Notes: generated by a model from the letters alone, not told the origin. Shown: positions 1 through 8,502, counted from the stretch's first letter. The stretch: DNA of 64,000 nucleotides from Sporomusa ovata DSM 2662 (GCF_000445445.1 NZ_ASXP01000001.1:194001-258000); one strand, 5' to 3'. Numbers and translations are program-made.

Positions 1-824
1 TACGGCGTGATAACAGTAAGGTCAGCCGTTATCGCCTGGATATGGACACTATTATTGATTTTGCTGTTAAAGCCAAGTCCTACGGTTACCGTACAGTAGT
101 GTTACAGTCAGGTGAAGATGAATGGTTTGATGTCGCTAAAATGGTGGAGATAATAAAAAAAATCAAAGAACTTGATTTGGCCATTACGATTAGTGTTGGC
201 GAAAAATCGCGAGAAGTTTATCAGGCCTATCGCGATGCGGGCGCTGACCGGTATCTTCTTAGAATCGAGACGACAGATAAAGAATTGTATGAAAAACTAG
301 ATCCTGGTATGAGCTGGGATAACCGGATGAGATGCCTGTACGATTTAAAAGAGCTGGGTTTTGAGCTAGGTACAGGCTGTCTTGTAGGTATACCCGGGCA
401 GACTATAGAATCACTGGCCGATGATATTCTCTTTTTTAAGGAAATTGACGCGGATATGATTGGGGTAGGGCCATTTATTCCCAATCCTGATACACCCTTA
501 GCTGACGAAGCTGGTGGCACGTTTGAATTAAGTACCAAGGTTATGGCGCTGATTCGTCTTCTGTTGCCAGATATTAACATCCCGGCGACAACGGCGATGG
601 AATCCCTAAACCCCGAGGGGCGGGTGCTGGCGCTGCAGCGGGGGGCTAATGTAGTCATGCCTAACGTCACAGAAGGTGAATATCGCCAATTATATCTTCT
701 TTATCCGGGAAAAATCTGTGTTAACGATACTCCGGCCCATTGCCGTTCGTGTATTACCGGTAAAATTACGGGTATTGGCCGGAAAGTTTCGGAGACTCAT
801 GGTTACCGGGCTAAACGTGTCTAA
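1..824 (+). CDS. hydE: [FeFe]-hydrogenase H-cluster radical SAM maturase HydE (3' part)
   Basis: HydE is a radical SAM enzyme needed to build the H-cluster of [FeFe]-hydrogenases. The reading frame is open from base 3, so the gene is cut by the window edge. The first visible residues (RRDN then RYRLD) are what follows the CxxxCxxC cluster motif in HydE, so that motif lies just outside. The visible barrel carries LQSGED, LRIET, LDPGMS, GPFIPNPDTPL, ANVVMPN and YPGK, all typical of HydE rather than of BioB. About 274 residues of a usual ~350 are present. The C-terminal tail contains two cysteines (CRSC). The methionine at base 42 is internal and not the start. A DUF2292 gene follows after 23 bp and is probably co-transcribed. 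Family call is firm; no hydrogenase structural genes lie in the window. Confidence 0.9.
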   Translation, partial: RRDNSKVSRYRLDMDTIIDFAVKAKSYGYRTVVLQSGEDEWFDVAKMVEIIKKIKELDLAITISVGEKSREVYQAYRDAGADRYLLRIETTDKELYEKLDPGMSWDNRMRCLYDLKELGFELGTGCLVGIPGQTIESLADDILFFKEIDADMIGVGPFIPNPDTPLADEAGGTFELSTKVMALIRLLLPDINIPATTAMESLNPEGRVLALQRGANVVMPNVTEGEYRQLYLLYPGKICVNDTPAHCRSCITGKITGIGRKVSETHGYRAKRV

Positions 825-847
825 CAGGTATAGAGGGGATTATAGGA

Positions 848-1180
848 ATGAGTAAAAGTATTACAGAGGAAGTTCTTGTTTTGCTTGAACAAGCTGTGAA
901 GGATATAAGCTTTGGTTCGGTTACGTTGGTGCTTCAGGATTCGCGAATCATTCAAATGGAAAAGCTGGAGAAAATCCGGCTTGGTGAGCACCCAGTTAAG
1001 GGGGCGGCGAACAAGACAACTACTGCAAGTAATCTTAGGACCCGGATTTTACAGTCAGTCAGCGGCATGGAGTATGGGAAGGTGGCTATCCAAATTCAAG
1101 CCGGGCAGATTATGCAGATTGAAAGAACAGAGAAATACCGGGTTGGCAAGTTGACTGGCCTCAACGGTGACGGAATTTAA
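848..1180 (+). CDS. Tandem DUF2292 (YezD-family) small protein
   Basis: A 110-residue protein made of two copies of the short DUF2292/YezD domain. Copy one spans about residues 4-45 (FGSVTLVLQDSRIIQMEKLEKIRL-like core) and copy two about residues 60-105 (YGKVAIQIQAG, IMQIERTEKYRV). The domain usually occurs alone in proteins of about 60 residues, so this looks like an internal duplication. Function is unknown; in Bacilli yezD relatives lie near sulfur-metabolism genes, and cysK lies 1.8 kb downstream here, but that link is weak. The ATG is preceded by a GAGGGGAT-type ribosome binding site. No membrane segment or signal peptide is visible. It follows hydE closely and is followed by a hairpin terminator. 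Confidence 0.8.
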   Translation: MSKSITEEVLVLLEQAVKDISFGSVTLVLQDSRIIQMEKLEKIRLGEHPVKGAANKTTTASNLRTRILQSVSGMEYGKVAIQIQAGQIMQIERTEKYRVGKLTGLNGDGI

Positions 1181-1186
1181 TAGATA

Positions 1187-1255
1187 ACGGCGATGGAACG
1201 TCTAAGGCTTCTGTCGCCGTCCGAAAAGACTTGGTACACGCCAAGTCTTTTCTTA
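1187..1255 (+). terminator. Double hairpin, intrinsic terminator of hydE-DUF2292
   Basis: A 7-bp hairpin (ACGGCGA at 1187-1193 with TCGCCGT at 1214-1220) is followed by an 11-bp perfect hairpin (arms 1224-1234 and 1241-1251, loop TACACG) whose right arm ends in a T run. It closes the transcript of the DUF2292 gene. Confidence 0.75.
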
Positions 1256-1270
1256 TAAGATAAGTAAAAG

Positions 1271-1388
1271 TTTTTTGAACCGCAGAGACGCAGAGTACGC
1301 GGAGGGAATGTTCTCGATATACATCTCCTTTCTGCGCTCGCTGTGTGCGGTTAGAACTGTATCCTCAATGGCGCGATAGCACTATTTT
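1271..1388. repeat. Dispersed palindromic repeat, copy A
   Basis: About 118 bp beginning TTTTTTGAACCGCAGAGACG and ending with a GGCGCGATAGC-type tail. Left and right halves form an imperfect hairpin around a loop AATGTTCTCGATATACATC. The same element occurs at 6324-6433, 18398-18520 and 37564-37684. It contains no ORF and fills most of the gene-free stretch 1181-1603 together with the upstream terminator and the downstream promoter. Confidence 0.85.
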
Positions 1389-1460
1389 TATGCTGCCAAA
1401 GGCTATTTTGTACGTAATATACGGACTCGCGTACTTATAAAAAAGACGCATAATAGTGTG

Positions 1461-1489
1461 TTGACAACAAACATGTAAAGGTGTATATT
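1461..1489 (+). promoter_or_regulatory. Sigma-70 type promoter for the LivK-like gene
   Basis: Perfect -35 TTGACA at 1461-1466, 17-bp spacer, -10 TATATT at 1484-1489. It leaves a leader of about 105 nt before the ATG at 1604. Confidence 0.75.
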
Positions 1490-1603
1490 CTACTAAAGAA
1501 TGCAAAAAGTACATTCCTCAACACAGTACACTCCGGATGAACATCTCAGTATTTTAGAGGCAGGATAATGGGTATGAGGAAAAAGAGGGGGACGGGAGAA
1601 AAT

Positions 1604-2770
1604 ATGCGAAAAAAATTAATAGCAGTGGTGATGAGTACGTTGCTTATGGCTGGAGCATTAGCTGGCTGCGGCGGTACTAAACAAGAAGCAACAAATGAAA
1701 TCAAGATTGGCGGTAATTTTGAACTAACCGGTGGTGTGGCCAACTACGGCAAGCAAGCTGTTAATGGCATCCAGTTGGCCATCAAACAAGCCAATGCGTC
1801 TGGTGGTGTTTTAGGCAAACAAATAAAGTTAGTGCTGGCTGATAATAAATCAGAATCAGCCGAGGCAACTAACGCTATTACAAAGCTTATTACCCAGGAT
1901 AAGGTTATAGCTATGTTTGGACCTGCAACTAGTTCGAATACTATAGCTACTGTGCAGGTATCGCAAGACCATAAAATTCCATTAATTACCCCAACAGGGA
2001 CTAGCGAAAAGATTACTGTCGACAATGGCAAAACTCGTCCATATGCTTTCCGGTCTTGCTTTATCGATCCTCTACAAGGTACGATTATGGCTAATTTCGC
2101 CAGCAACACGCTGAAAGTGAAAACGGCAGTCATTTATATTGACAGCAGTTCGGACTATTCTAAAGGGCTCTCTCAAGCCTTCGAGACTGTGTTTACACAA
2201 AATGGTGGTTCAGTGATAGGTAAAGAAGCTTTTTTACAAAAAGACCAAGACTTCAAAGCCACTCTTACCAAGATTAAAGCCATGAATCCTGATGTCGTCT
2301 TTTTGCCGGCCTATTATGAAGAAGTAGGCAAAATCGTCAAACAGGCACGTGAAATGGGAATGAATATGCCGTTTCTTGGAGCCGATGGCTGGGATGATGC
2401 CAAGGTAGTAGAAATTGCCGGCGCGGCCCCGCTTAATAATACGTTTTTCTGCAGTCACTTTTCTTCCCAGGATAAGGATCCTAATGTTGTGAAATTCATT
2501 GAAGCCTACAAGCAGGAATACAACCAGGAGCCTGGCGTTTTTTCCGCCCTGGGCTATGATGCCGGGTTATTCTTAATTGATGCAATCAAACGGGCGAACA
2601 GCACTGATCCTGAAAAAATCCGTGAAGCTTTAGAGCAAACTAAGAATCTGCAACTAAGCACAGGCCTGATGACGATTGATGCTAATCATAATCCGATCAA
2701 GAGCGCTGTTGTGCTTGAAATGAAAGATGGCAAACAAACGTTTAAGGAAAAAGTTACCCCAAATCTATAA
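1604..2770 (+). CDS. Branched-chain amino acid ABC transporter substrate-binding lipoprotein (LivK-like)
   Basis: Periplasmic binding protein fold type I (Peripla_BP_6 family), about 388 residues, expected to capture Leu/Ile/Val or a related ligand for an ABC importer. The N-terminus is a lipoprotein signal (MRKKLIAVVMSTLLMAGALAGC) with lipobox LAGC. Diagnostic stretches are IKIGGNFELTGG near the mature N-terminus and GPATSSNT, PTGTSEK further on. I chose the ATG at 1604 because GGGAG lies five bases upstream and it places the signal peptide at the very start; an in-frame ATG at 1568 would add 12 charged residues. No permease or ATPase genes of the Liv type lie next to it, so it is an orphan binding protein within this window. 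It has its own strong promoter at 1461-1489. Confidence 0.9.
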   Translation: MRKKLIAVVMSTLLMAGALAGCGGTKQEATNEIKIGGNFELTGGVANYGKQAVNGIQLAIKQANASGGVLGKQIKLVLADNKSESAEATNAITKLITQDKVIAMFGPATSSNTIATVQVSQDHKIPLITPTGTSEKITVDNGKTRPYAFRSCFIDPLQGTIMANFASNTLKVKTAVIYIDSSSDYSKGLSQAFETVFTQNGGSVIGKEAFLQKDQDFKATLTKIKAMNPDVVFLPAYYEEVGKIVKQAREMGMNMPFLGADGWDDAKVVEIAGAAPLNNTFFCSHFSSQDKDPNVVKFIEAYKQEYNQEPGVFSALGYDAGLFLIDAIKRANSTDPEKIREALEQTKNLQLSTGLMTIDANHNPIKSAVVLEMKDGKQTFKEKVTPNL

Positions 2771-2818
2771 CGTGAGTCGTAGATCAATTTGGTCTCTGGA
2801 TAATTGTTTAAAATTGGG

Positions 2819-2847
2819 TTGACAGGTAATCGTATTCGTGTTACTAT
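2819..2847 (+). promoter_or_regulatory. Probable cysK promoter
   Basis: TTGACA at 2819-2824, 17-bp spacer, TACTAT at 2842-2847. It lies upstream of a terminator-like hairpin (2887-2930), so transcription from it would have to pass that hairpin to reach cysK. Confidence 0.6.
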
Positions 2848-2886
2848 ATAAATATGAAATAAATATTTTTTGCTGACCGGAAAACC

Positions 2887-2930
2887 GGAGGCAATCGACG
2901 GCTGAGTTAGCTTCGATTGCCTCCTTTTAG
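2887..2930 (+). terminator. Terminator-like hairpin in the cysK leader
   Basis: Twelve-bp perfect stem (2887-2898 with 2913-2924) followed by TTTTAGTTTT. It may end the LivK-like transcript, or act as an attenuator for cysK since a near-consensus promoter sits just upstream at 2819-2847. Confidence 0.7.
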
Positions 2931-3007
2931 TTTTACGGCTTACGCGATACTTATTTGCAGGAAACAAGGTTAAAATAATAGTAATCAAATCAGAGAGGAT
3001 GAATATT

Positions 3008-3943
3008 ATGGCTAAAATCTATGGAAGTTTGACAGAACTTATAGGTAATACACCGTTATTAGAACTAAAAAATTATGGTGCGAAAAAACAAATAACTGCT
3101 AAAGTAATTGCCAAATTAGAATACTTTAATCCGCTTGGCAGTGTTAAGGACCGCATTGGATATGCTATGATTAAGGATGCTGAAGATAAGGGAATCATTA
3201 ATAAAGATACGGTTATTGTTGAACCTACCAGTGGTAACACCGGGGTTGGCCTGGCATTTGTTGCTGCTGCCCGTGGATATAAGCTGATTCTTACTATGCC
3301 GGAAACCATGAGTATTGAACGTCGCAAACTGCTCAAAGCGCTAGGTGCAGAGCTTGACCTTACGCCAGGTGCCAAAGGCATGAAAGGCGCAATTGAGCGA
3401 GCGGAAGAACTTGTGAAAACTACCCCCAATGCCTGGATTCCACAACAGTTCAAAAATCCGGCAAACCCCGAAATACACCGGAAAACAACTGCGGAGGAAA
3501 TTTGGCGAGATACTGATGGCAAAGTTGATATCGTTGTAGGCGGTGTAGGTACTGGCGGTACTATTACCGGTATTGCGGAAGCTCTTAAACAACGAAATCC
3601 TGGTGTTAAAGTTGTTGCTATTGAGCCGGCTGATTCGCCCGTATTGTCAGGCGGCAATCCTGGCCCGCATAAGCTTCAAGGTATTGGTGCCGGCTTTGTA
3701 CCTGAGGTATTCAATACGAAGGTGATTGATGAAATCTTTACAGTCCAGACGGATGAAGCTTACCAGGCAGCCCGGGAAGTTGCTGCCAGTGAAGGCTTGC
3801 TTGTTGGCATCTCCAGCGGCGCAGCACTGCATGCGGCTGCTGAGCTGGCAAAACGTCCGGAGAACAAAGGTAAAAATATTGTCGTAATTCTGCCAGATAC
3901 CGGGGAACGTTATCTGTCTACCCCTCTGTTTGGTGAAGAGTAA
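3008..3943 (+). CDS. cysK: Cysteine synthase A (O-acetylserine sulfhydrylase)
   Basis: PLP enzyme that makes cysteine from O-acetylserine and sulfide in the cytoplasm. The 311-residue length is normal. The PLP-binding lysine is in NPLGSVKDR (about K47), the substrate loop is PTSGNTG, the phosphate-binding loop is GVGTGGTITG and the C-terminal ISSGAAL is present. The ATG at 3008 has AGAGG nine bases upstream; the in-frame ATG at 2999 touches the ribosome binding site and is unlikely. It is a single gene followed by an intrinsic terminator. No cysE is next to it. The leader with a hairpin between promoter and gene suggests regulated expression, but no S-box or T-box consensus was recognised. 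Confidence 0.95.
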   Translation: MAKIYGSLTELIGNTPLLELKNYGAKKQITAKVIAKLEYFNPLGSVKDRIGYAMIKDAEDKGIINKDTVIVEPTSGNTGVGLAFVAAARGYKLILTMPETMSIERRKLLKALGAELDLTPGAKGMKGAIERAEELVKTTPNAWIPQQFKNPANPEIHRKTTAEEIWRDTDGKVDIVVGGVGTGGTITGIAEALKQRNPGVKVVAIEPADSPVLSGGNPGPHKLQGIGAGFVPEVFNTKVIDEIFTVQTDEAYQAAREVAASEGLLVGISSGAALHAAAELAKRPENKGKNIVVILPDTGERYLSTPLFGEE

Positions 3944-3965
3944 ATTTCAAAAAGAATAGCATAAT

Positions 3966-4008
3966 AAAAAGCATTCCAACGCGGCTGGCACGTCCGGAAT
4001 GCTTTTTT
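3966..4008 (+). terminator. cysK intrinsic terminator
   Basis: Stem 3966-3977 (AAAAAGCATTCC) with 3996-4007, followed by a T run. Confidence 0.8.
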
Positions 4009-4107
4009 ATATGATAAGAAAGTATATGTTTTTGAGAGTTGTGGAGGCTTTATAAAACAAGGAGTGTCAAGTATAAAACCCCGTGCCTCGTGCCTCGTAC
4101 CCCGTAA

Positions 4108-6165
4108 CTACTTTTCATTGCGTTCCATAAAGCGAACTAAGTTTGATACTTTAGTTAGTTCACCTTGTGTAGTTGCATGTAATGAATCTAAATCAGCAAT
4201 ACATTCCATTGAGGAAGATATTACATCTACAGCACTGATGATATCCGAAGCGACAGCAGTTAAATCGGTATTAAATTTGTTCATATCATCTTGAAATTTA
4301 TAGGTGAAATCACTACTGGAGCTCAGTTTTGCAGATATTTCCTGAACACTTTCAAATAAGCTATTAATAGAAGCATTCGTTTGATTTAAGCTGTCCTGGG
4401 TATTCTGGGCCAATTTTCGTACTTCATCGGCAACTACAGCAAAACCACGGCCTTGTTCACCGGCTCGTGCTGCTTCAATAGCAGCATTTAAGGCCAATAG
4501 ATTAGTTTGTGCAGCAATATTCATTATTAATGATAACACATTCTTAATTTCTTTTGTGCTGCCGGTCAACGCTTCTATGGTTGGTGCAATTTGGTTATTT
4601 ACAGAAATCAATTCATTAACACCGTTCATATTTTTAGTAAGGACTTGCAATAAATTTTTGGTATCATTACCAATGTTACTGACGTGGTGACCTATTTTGT
4701 TGACATTTTCTAAAACAGTTGGAATATTGTTGCTATTGGCAGTTAATAACTCAATAACCTTGCCACGAAATCTGTTTACAATTTTAATTTGGCTTAGTTG
4801 TCGTTCTAAACAGTATTTTTCAAAGTTGCTATAGTGAATTGGCAGGTTATCAACATATTGATCACAGAAATCATCTTCAGCATTGGTATGAAAAAAGAAT
4901 ACAGCCGTCAGTGTTTCATTAATATTCGATCCTAACAATTCGCCAAAACTAGAATAGCCGGCCACAGCAATTTCCGGAAAAGCATTTACTTTTCCAATTG
5001 TGTCAGCATTGAATAATCGGCGTAATATGCAATCATTTAAAATTCCACCAATAGGTTTGGGTTTGTGGCGAATAAACTCTTGCCAATCTCTTGCAATCGT
5101 ATCTACTAATGAAGTTCGCCGAACAACAAAAAGTTTTTCGCCCATAGCTAAATCGCAGAAAAAATAGACTCTATCGTTTGCTTCATCAATTTTTGCTATG
5201 GCTCTGACAAAAGTTTCACCACCAACTTCAACAGCAAACCCAGAGGACTCAAGCACTTTATTTAACTGCTCAACTGTTTGCACATTAAAGCGTTTTTTAA
5301 GTAGTGAAATAAAGCTAATATTATTATAGTTTTCATCAAAAACTTTACTTACATACCGTAAAGCCGAATTTGAATCTGATATGATATATTCACCCGTATC
5401 TTTTGTAAATCCCTGTGTTTTAAAGATACCATAGCGATAATTGGCATGTAGCTTCAGCAGGCAAACTACGGCATGGTTTTGTCTAACAACATTACCATCA
5501 TAAATGTAGGTATTTAAAAAATCCAAATTACCGGCTGCTGATCCGCCCACAAACATACAGGGAAATTTATTACTCGCATAAACAGCTTGCATAAAGAATG
5601 TTTCAGAACTTGACAAACCATCAACATAGGCTAAAGCTACGGTATTATGGCTATTGATGCTAAATTTGAGAGGAATTTTCTCAAGTTCATATTTTATTTG
5701 AGCAACTCGCTCATCAACACTCTTTTCGACAATGCCTTTTTTAAGGTCGTCGTTAGCCAGAGGAATAGATATGATTTGGCAGTTTTTGACCATTCTTTTG
5801 GAATAGGCTTGAAGAAGAATTTTCTTGCGATTTTCAGTTGCCGGTTTATATATAGTGGCATCGGCAGTGCTGTTGCATAGTTCACCTGCGGTGGATATCA
5901 TCATAAAGGGGACATTGGCTGGCAATAAGCCTTTTATGGTTGTCGCCAACTGGCTAAAATTGTTATCAGGCGAAGCAAAACCTACAACAAAAGCGACGCC
6001 GTCAGCGACTTCACAAAGTTTGTTAATATCGGCGGCGTTTAGCTCTCTTACTGATAAATACGCTACTTGGATATCTTCTAATTTAGTAACAGGCACAGTA
6101 TGAATAGTGTTAGTGGCTGATGGCGAGTCTTGAGAAGGTTGATTTTTTTTATACCATTTTAGCAT
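4108..6165 (-). CDS. Soluble methyl-accepting chemotaxis protein with FIST sensor
   Basis: About 685 residues. The N-terminal half is a FIST_N plus FIST_C sensor module (recognisable stretches: VAFVVGFASPDNN, FMMISTAGELCNS, FVGGSAAGNLDF, AVAGYSSFGE). FIST domains are proposed to bind small ligands such as amino acids. The C-terminal ~250 residues are a chemoreceptor signalling hairpin with the conserved tip NLLALNAAIEAARAGEQGRG. No transmembrane segment is visible, so it is a cytoplasmic receptor expected to act on CheA/CheW; no che genes are in the window. Start: the methionine of MLKWYKK at 6165 has AGAGGGATGTT directly upstream; a longer in-frame start at 6252 lacks such a site. The gene is convergent with cysK. 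The stop lies beside a run of GTGCCTC-like heptamers at 4083-4103. Confidence 0.9.
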   Translation of the reverse strand: MLKWYKKNQPSQDSPSATNTIHTVPVTKLEDIQVAYLSVRELNAADINKLCEVADGVAFVVGFASPDNNFSQLATTIKGLLPANVPFMMISTAGELCNSTADATIYKPATENRKKILLQAYSKRMVKNCQIISIPLANDDLKKGIVEKSVDERVAQIKYELEKIPLKFSINSHNTVALAYVDGLSSSETFFMQAVYASNKFPCMFVGGSAAGNLDFLNTYIYDGNVVRQNHAVVCLLKLHANYRYGIFKTQGFTKDTGEYIISDSNSALRYVSKVFDENYNNISFISLLKKRFNVQTVEQLNKVLESSGFAVEVGGETFVRAIAKIDEANDRVYFFCDLAMGEKLFVVRRTSLVDTIARDWQEFIRHKPKPIGGILNDCILRRLFNADTIGKVNAFPEIAVAGYSSFGELLGSNINETLTAVFFFHTNAEDDFCDQYVDNLPIHYSNFEKYCLERQLSQIKIVNRFRGKVIELLTANSNNIPTVLENVNKIGHHVSNIGNDTKNLLQVLTKNMNGVNELISVNNQIAPTIEALTGSTKEIKNVLSLIMNIAAQTNLLALNAAIEAARAGEQGRGFAVVADEVRKLAQNTQDSLNQTNASINSLFESVQEISAKLSSSSDFTYKFQDDMNKFNTDLTAVASDIISAVDVISSSMECIADLDSLHATTQGELTKVSNLVRFMERNEK

Positions 6166-6323
6166 AACATCCCTCTTTTCGTAAAAATAGTACCATCGCG
6201 CTTTTTCAAGTATTCCTCGTATAATTCTAAAATTCCTGCTCAAATAATACAAATTTAGCAGAGATTGTATTGCTTATAATACAGAGATCTTACATTATAT
6301 GGACTATAGCAGGAATAACGAAC

Positions 6324-6433
6324 TTGAACCGCAGAGACGCAGAGGGAATGTTCTCGATATACATCTCCCCTCTGCGCTCTCTGTGTACTTTGCGGTTAGA
6401 GCCGTACCCTCAAGGGCGCGATAGCGCATTTTT
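6324..6433. repeat. Dispersed palindromic repeat, copy B
   Basis: Same element as at 1271-1388, starting TTGAACCGCAGAGACGCAG. It lacks about 10 bp of the left arm (AGTACGCAG missing) but keeps the AATGTTCTCGATATACATC loop in the same orientation as copy A and ends in GGGCGCGATAGCGCATTTTT. It occupies most of the gene-free interval 6166-6538. Confidence 0.85.
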
Positions 6434-6538
6434 ATATAACTATAAGTAATCATGTGTATGCCTTATGTGTATTATACTGCCAGGCGTACTTTGCATATAA
6501 TGAAGGAAGAGTGGTAGCTTGTGAAAGGGGGAGAGGTC

Positions 6539-6706
6539 ATGTGGAATTTAATTGAGAAATTATTTAACTGCAAACAAGTTGACAGTAATGCAGATACTGT
6601 CAAAGCAGACATACCTGTTGATAGCCAGGATAAAAAGGTACTGATTCCAGTTGCCTTGGATATAACACGGACACAGGAGTTCTGGGATAAAGCTGTGCCG
6701 TCTTGA
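6539..6706 (+). CDS. Small hypothetical protein (55 aa)
   Basis: Unrecognised. The protein starts MWNLIEKLFNCKQVDS and is acidic to neutral, with no signal peptide or membrane segment. Support for coding is a strong purine-rich ribosome binding site (GGGGGAGAGG) five bases before the ATG and no competing gene on either strand. It lies between repeat copy B and a large palindrome in front of the LysR gene. The reverse strand has an overlapping open frame without a convincing start. Confidence 0.5.
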   Translation: MWNLIEKLFNCKQVDSNADTVKADIPVDSQDKKVLIPVALDITRTQEFWDKAVPS

Positions 6707-6761
6707 GTGGTGAGTGCAATATTGTAAATTATTCTTGACAGAATCATAGTGAGCCAGCCAT

Positions 6762-6803
6762 AGTATAAGGTATATAGTCCTAAGAGACTATATACCTTAT
6801 ACT
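6762..6803. promoter_or_regulatory. 18-bp perfect inverted repeat upstream of the LysR gene
   Basis: Arms 6762-6779 and 6786-6803 are perfect reverse complements with a 6-nt loop. It ends 20 bp before the LysR start codon. It could be a terminator for the small ORF (no T run follows) or a regulatory site or mRNA hairpin for the LysR gene. A TTGACA at 6735-6740 lies just upstream, but its spacing to the TAGTAT/TATAAG inside the palindrome is too long for a standard promoter. Confidence 0.6.
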
Positions 6804-6823
6804 GATTTAGGAGCTCATTTGTT

Positions 6824-7726
6824 ATGGATATTCTCCACTTAACTTATTTTATTGAAGTAGCCAGGCAACTGAGTTTTACCAAAGCAGCTCAATTGCTTCA
6901 CGTTTCTCAGCCCTCAATTAGCAAAATGGTCCGCAAATTAGAGGATGAGCTGGGGGTTATCCTTATTGACCGGTCAGCACGTCGGATTAAGCTGACAGAT
7001 GCCGGGCAGGCTCTCTATGAACGTAGTATCAAGATTGTTGATTCACTCCAGAATGTAGCTAAAGATTTGGAGGATTTAACAAGTGGCAGTAAAGGAAACA
7101 TCCGTATTGGTATTCCGCCAATGGTTCAGACTAGCTTTTTTGCCATCGCTATTGGGGAGTTTAAGAAGCAGTATCCTAACATTATTATTGAATTGATTGA
7201 AGTTGGTTCTAAGGCCGTTGAAGGCATGTTAGAGGATGGAAGCATTGACATAGGTGTTGTTGTATTGCCGATAAAAAGCAAAGCCAAGTTTTCCATGTTT
7301 GCTTTTATAAAAAATCCAATTTGGCTTATTGTTTACCCGGAACATAGGTTGGCAGGGCGGGATTTTATAAATATTACAGATTTGAAAGACGAGCCAATTG
7401 TCATGTTCCGCAAGGACTTTGCGCTGCATGATCATATTGTGGAGAAATGCCGCGAGTATGGTTTTGAGCCAAAGGTGCTCTGCGAAAGCTCACAGTGGGA
7501 CTTCATGGTGGAAATTGTGACAGCTAAATTGGGAATTGCCTTGCTGCCCAAACTAGTATGCGACAAACTAGCTATTGATGTTATTAAGGCTTTGCCTATT
7601 GCGGAGGAAATTAGCCCCTGGCATTTGGCGGTCATGTGGAAGCAGGATACATACCTATCTTTTGCTGCCCGTGAGTGGTTACAATATGTTGCCTGTTTAT
7701 TTGGTGTTACGATTGAATTGGATTAA
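6824..7726 (+). CDS. LysR-family transcriptional regulator
   Basis: A 300-residue LysR regulator. The N-terminal winged helix-turn-helix covers about residues 1-60 (FTKAAQLLHVSQPSISKMVRKLEDELG), followed by the linker helix and a substrate-binding domain of the periplasmic-binding type from about residue 90 (KGNIRIGIPP). Length and layout are normal. It resembles the CidR/YwbI-like subgroup, but effector and targets cannot be told from sequence. The ATG follows a GGAG site at spacing 8. The ABC-2 permease starts 8 bp after its stop, so the two are probably co-transcribed and the permease may be a target. Confidence 0.9.
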   Translation: MDILHLTYFIEVARQLSFTKAAQLLHVSQPSISKMVRKLEDELGVILIDRSARRIKLTDAGQALYERSIKIVDSLQNVAKDLEDLTSGSKGNIRIGIPPMVQTSFFAIAIGEFKKQYPNIIIELIEVGSKAVEGMLEDGSIDIGVVVLPIKSKAKFSMFAFIKNPIWLIVYPEHRLAGRDFINITDLKDEPIVMFRKDFALHDHIVEKCREYGFEPKVLCESSQWDFMVEIVTAKLGIALLPKLVCDKLAIDVIKALPIAEEISPWHLAVMWKQDTYLSFAAREWLQYVACLFGVTIELD

Positions 7727-7734
7727 AGATAACA

Positions 7735-8496
7735 ATGAAAGGGTTGGAGAAGTTGCGAGTTGAAGATATATGTACAGTATTTTGGCGGGATTGGGTGGTA
7801 TTAAACCGGCGGTTGGCCAAATTTGTTTTATCCCGGATGATTAGTCCGGTATTATATTTGGTGGCGTTTGGCTGGGGGTTGGGACGTAATCTGCCAATGA
7901 ATGGCGGTAGTTATCTGGATTTTATTTTACCAGGCATCATGGCGCTAAATGCGATGAATATAAGCTTTACTTCAGTAGGGTCACCACTTAATATGAGTCG
8001 TTTGTACCATAAGACACTGGAGGAGTATCTGATTGCACCGATCAGCCCAGGCTCATTCGTGACTGGTAAAGTGTTAGCCGGGGCGCTTCGGGGACTTATT
8101 TCCTGTGCAGTAATTTTTGTATTAGCCTATATATTTGGTGCTAAGCTTGCAGTTACTGCCGGTTTTATCCTGACGCTGGCATTGACTTGTCTATTGTTTG
8201 CAGCCATGGGGCTGGTGGCTGCGATGCTCATAAATTCGCATGAAGATATGGCCAGCTTCAATACCTATGTGCTGTTGCCGATGTCATTTCTATGTGCAAC
8301 TTTTTTTTCGCCAGAGCGGTTGCCGCTTGCGTTCAGGTGGTTTATAGACCTATTGCCGTTAACTCATGCTACCTATGCCCTGAGAGCTATTGGCGGGGGC
8401 TTGGAGATGCCCTGGCTATCGGTCGGTGTTTTGGCTATATACACGCTGCTATTGCTTGCTATTGGCGTATGGACGATGATACGTGTGCGGGATTAA
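7735..8496 (+). CDS. ABC-2 type transporter permease
   Basis: About 253 residues with some six hydrophobic segments and the ABC-2 membrane domain (DrrB/NodJ-like), including YLDFILPGIMALNAM, the conserved loop KTLEEYLIAPIS and PLTHATYALRAI near the C-terminus. Such proteins export drugs, polysaccharides or lipids together with an ATPase. No ATP-binding gene is adjacent: the upstream neighbour is the LysR regulator and the downstream gene is convergent. The ATG at 7735 has only a weak ribosome binding site; a TTG at 7744 is an alternative. Substrate is unknown. Confidence 0.85.
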   Translation: MKGLEKLRVEDICTVFWRDWVVLNRRLAKFVLSRMISPVLYLVAFGWGLGRNLPMNGGSYLDFILPGIMALNAMNISFTSVGSPLNMSRLYHKTLEEYLIAPISPGSFVTGKVLAGALRGLISCAVIFVLAYIFGAKLAVTAGFILTLALTCLLFAAMGLVAAMLINSHEDMASFNTYVLLPMSFLCATFFSPERLPLAFRWFIDLLPLTHATYALRAIGGGLEMPWLSVGVLAIYTLLLLAIGVWTMIRVRD

Positions 8497-8502
8497 CAGT
8501 AA

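Noticed and set aside
2771..3007. S-box or T-box leader before cysK
   Set aside because: No S-box core or T-box consensus sequence was found; only a hairpin with a T run.
3073..3657. 194-codon antisense frame inside cysK
   Set aside because: Low-complexity Ser/Pro-rich translation mirroring cysK codons, no ribosome binding site.
4083..4108. GTGCCTC-like heptamer run at the end of the FIST chemoreceptor gene
   Set aside because: Only two exact and two degenerate units; too short to treat as a functional repeat or array.
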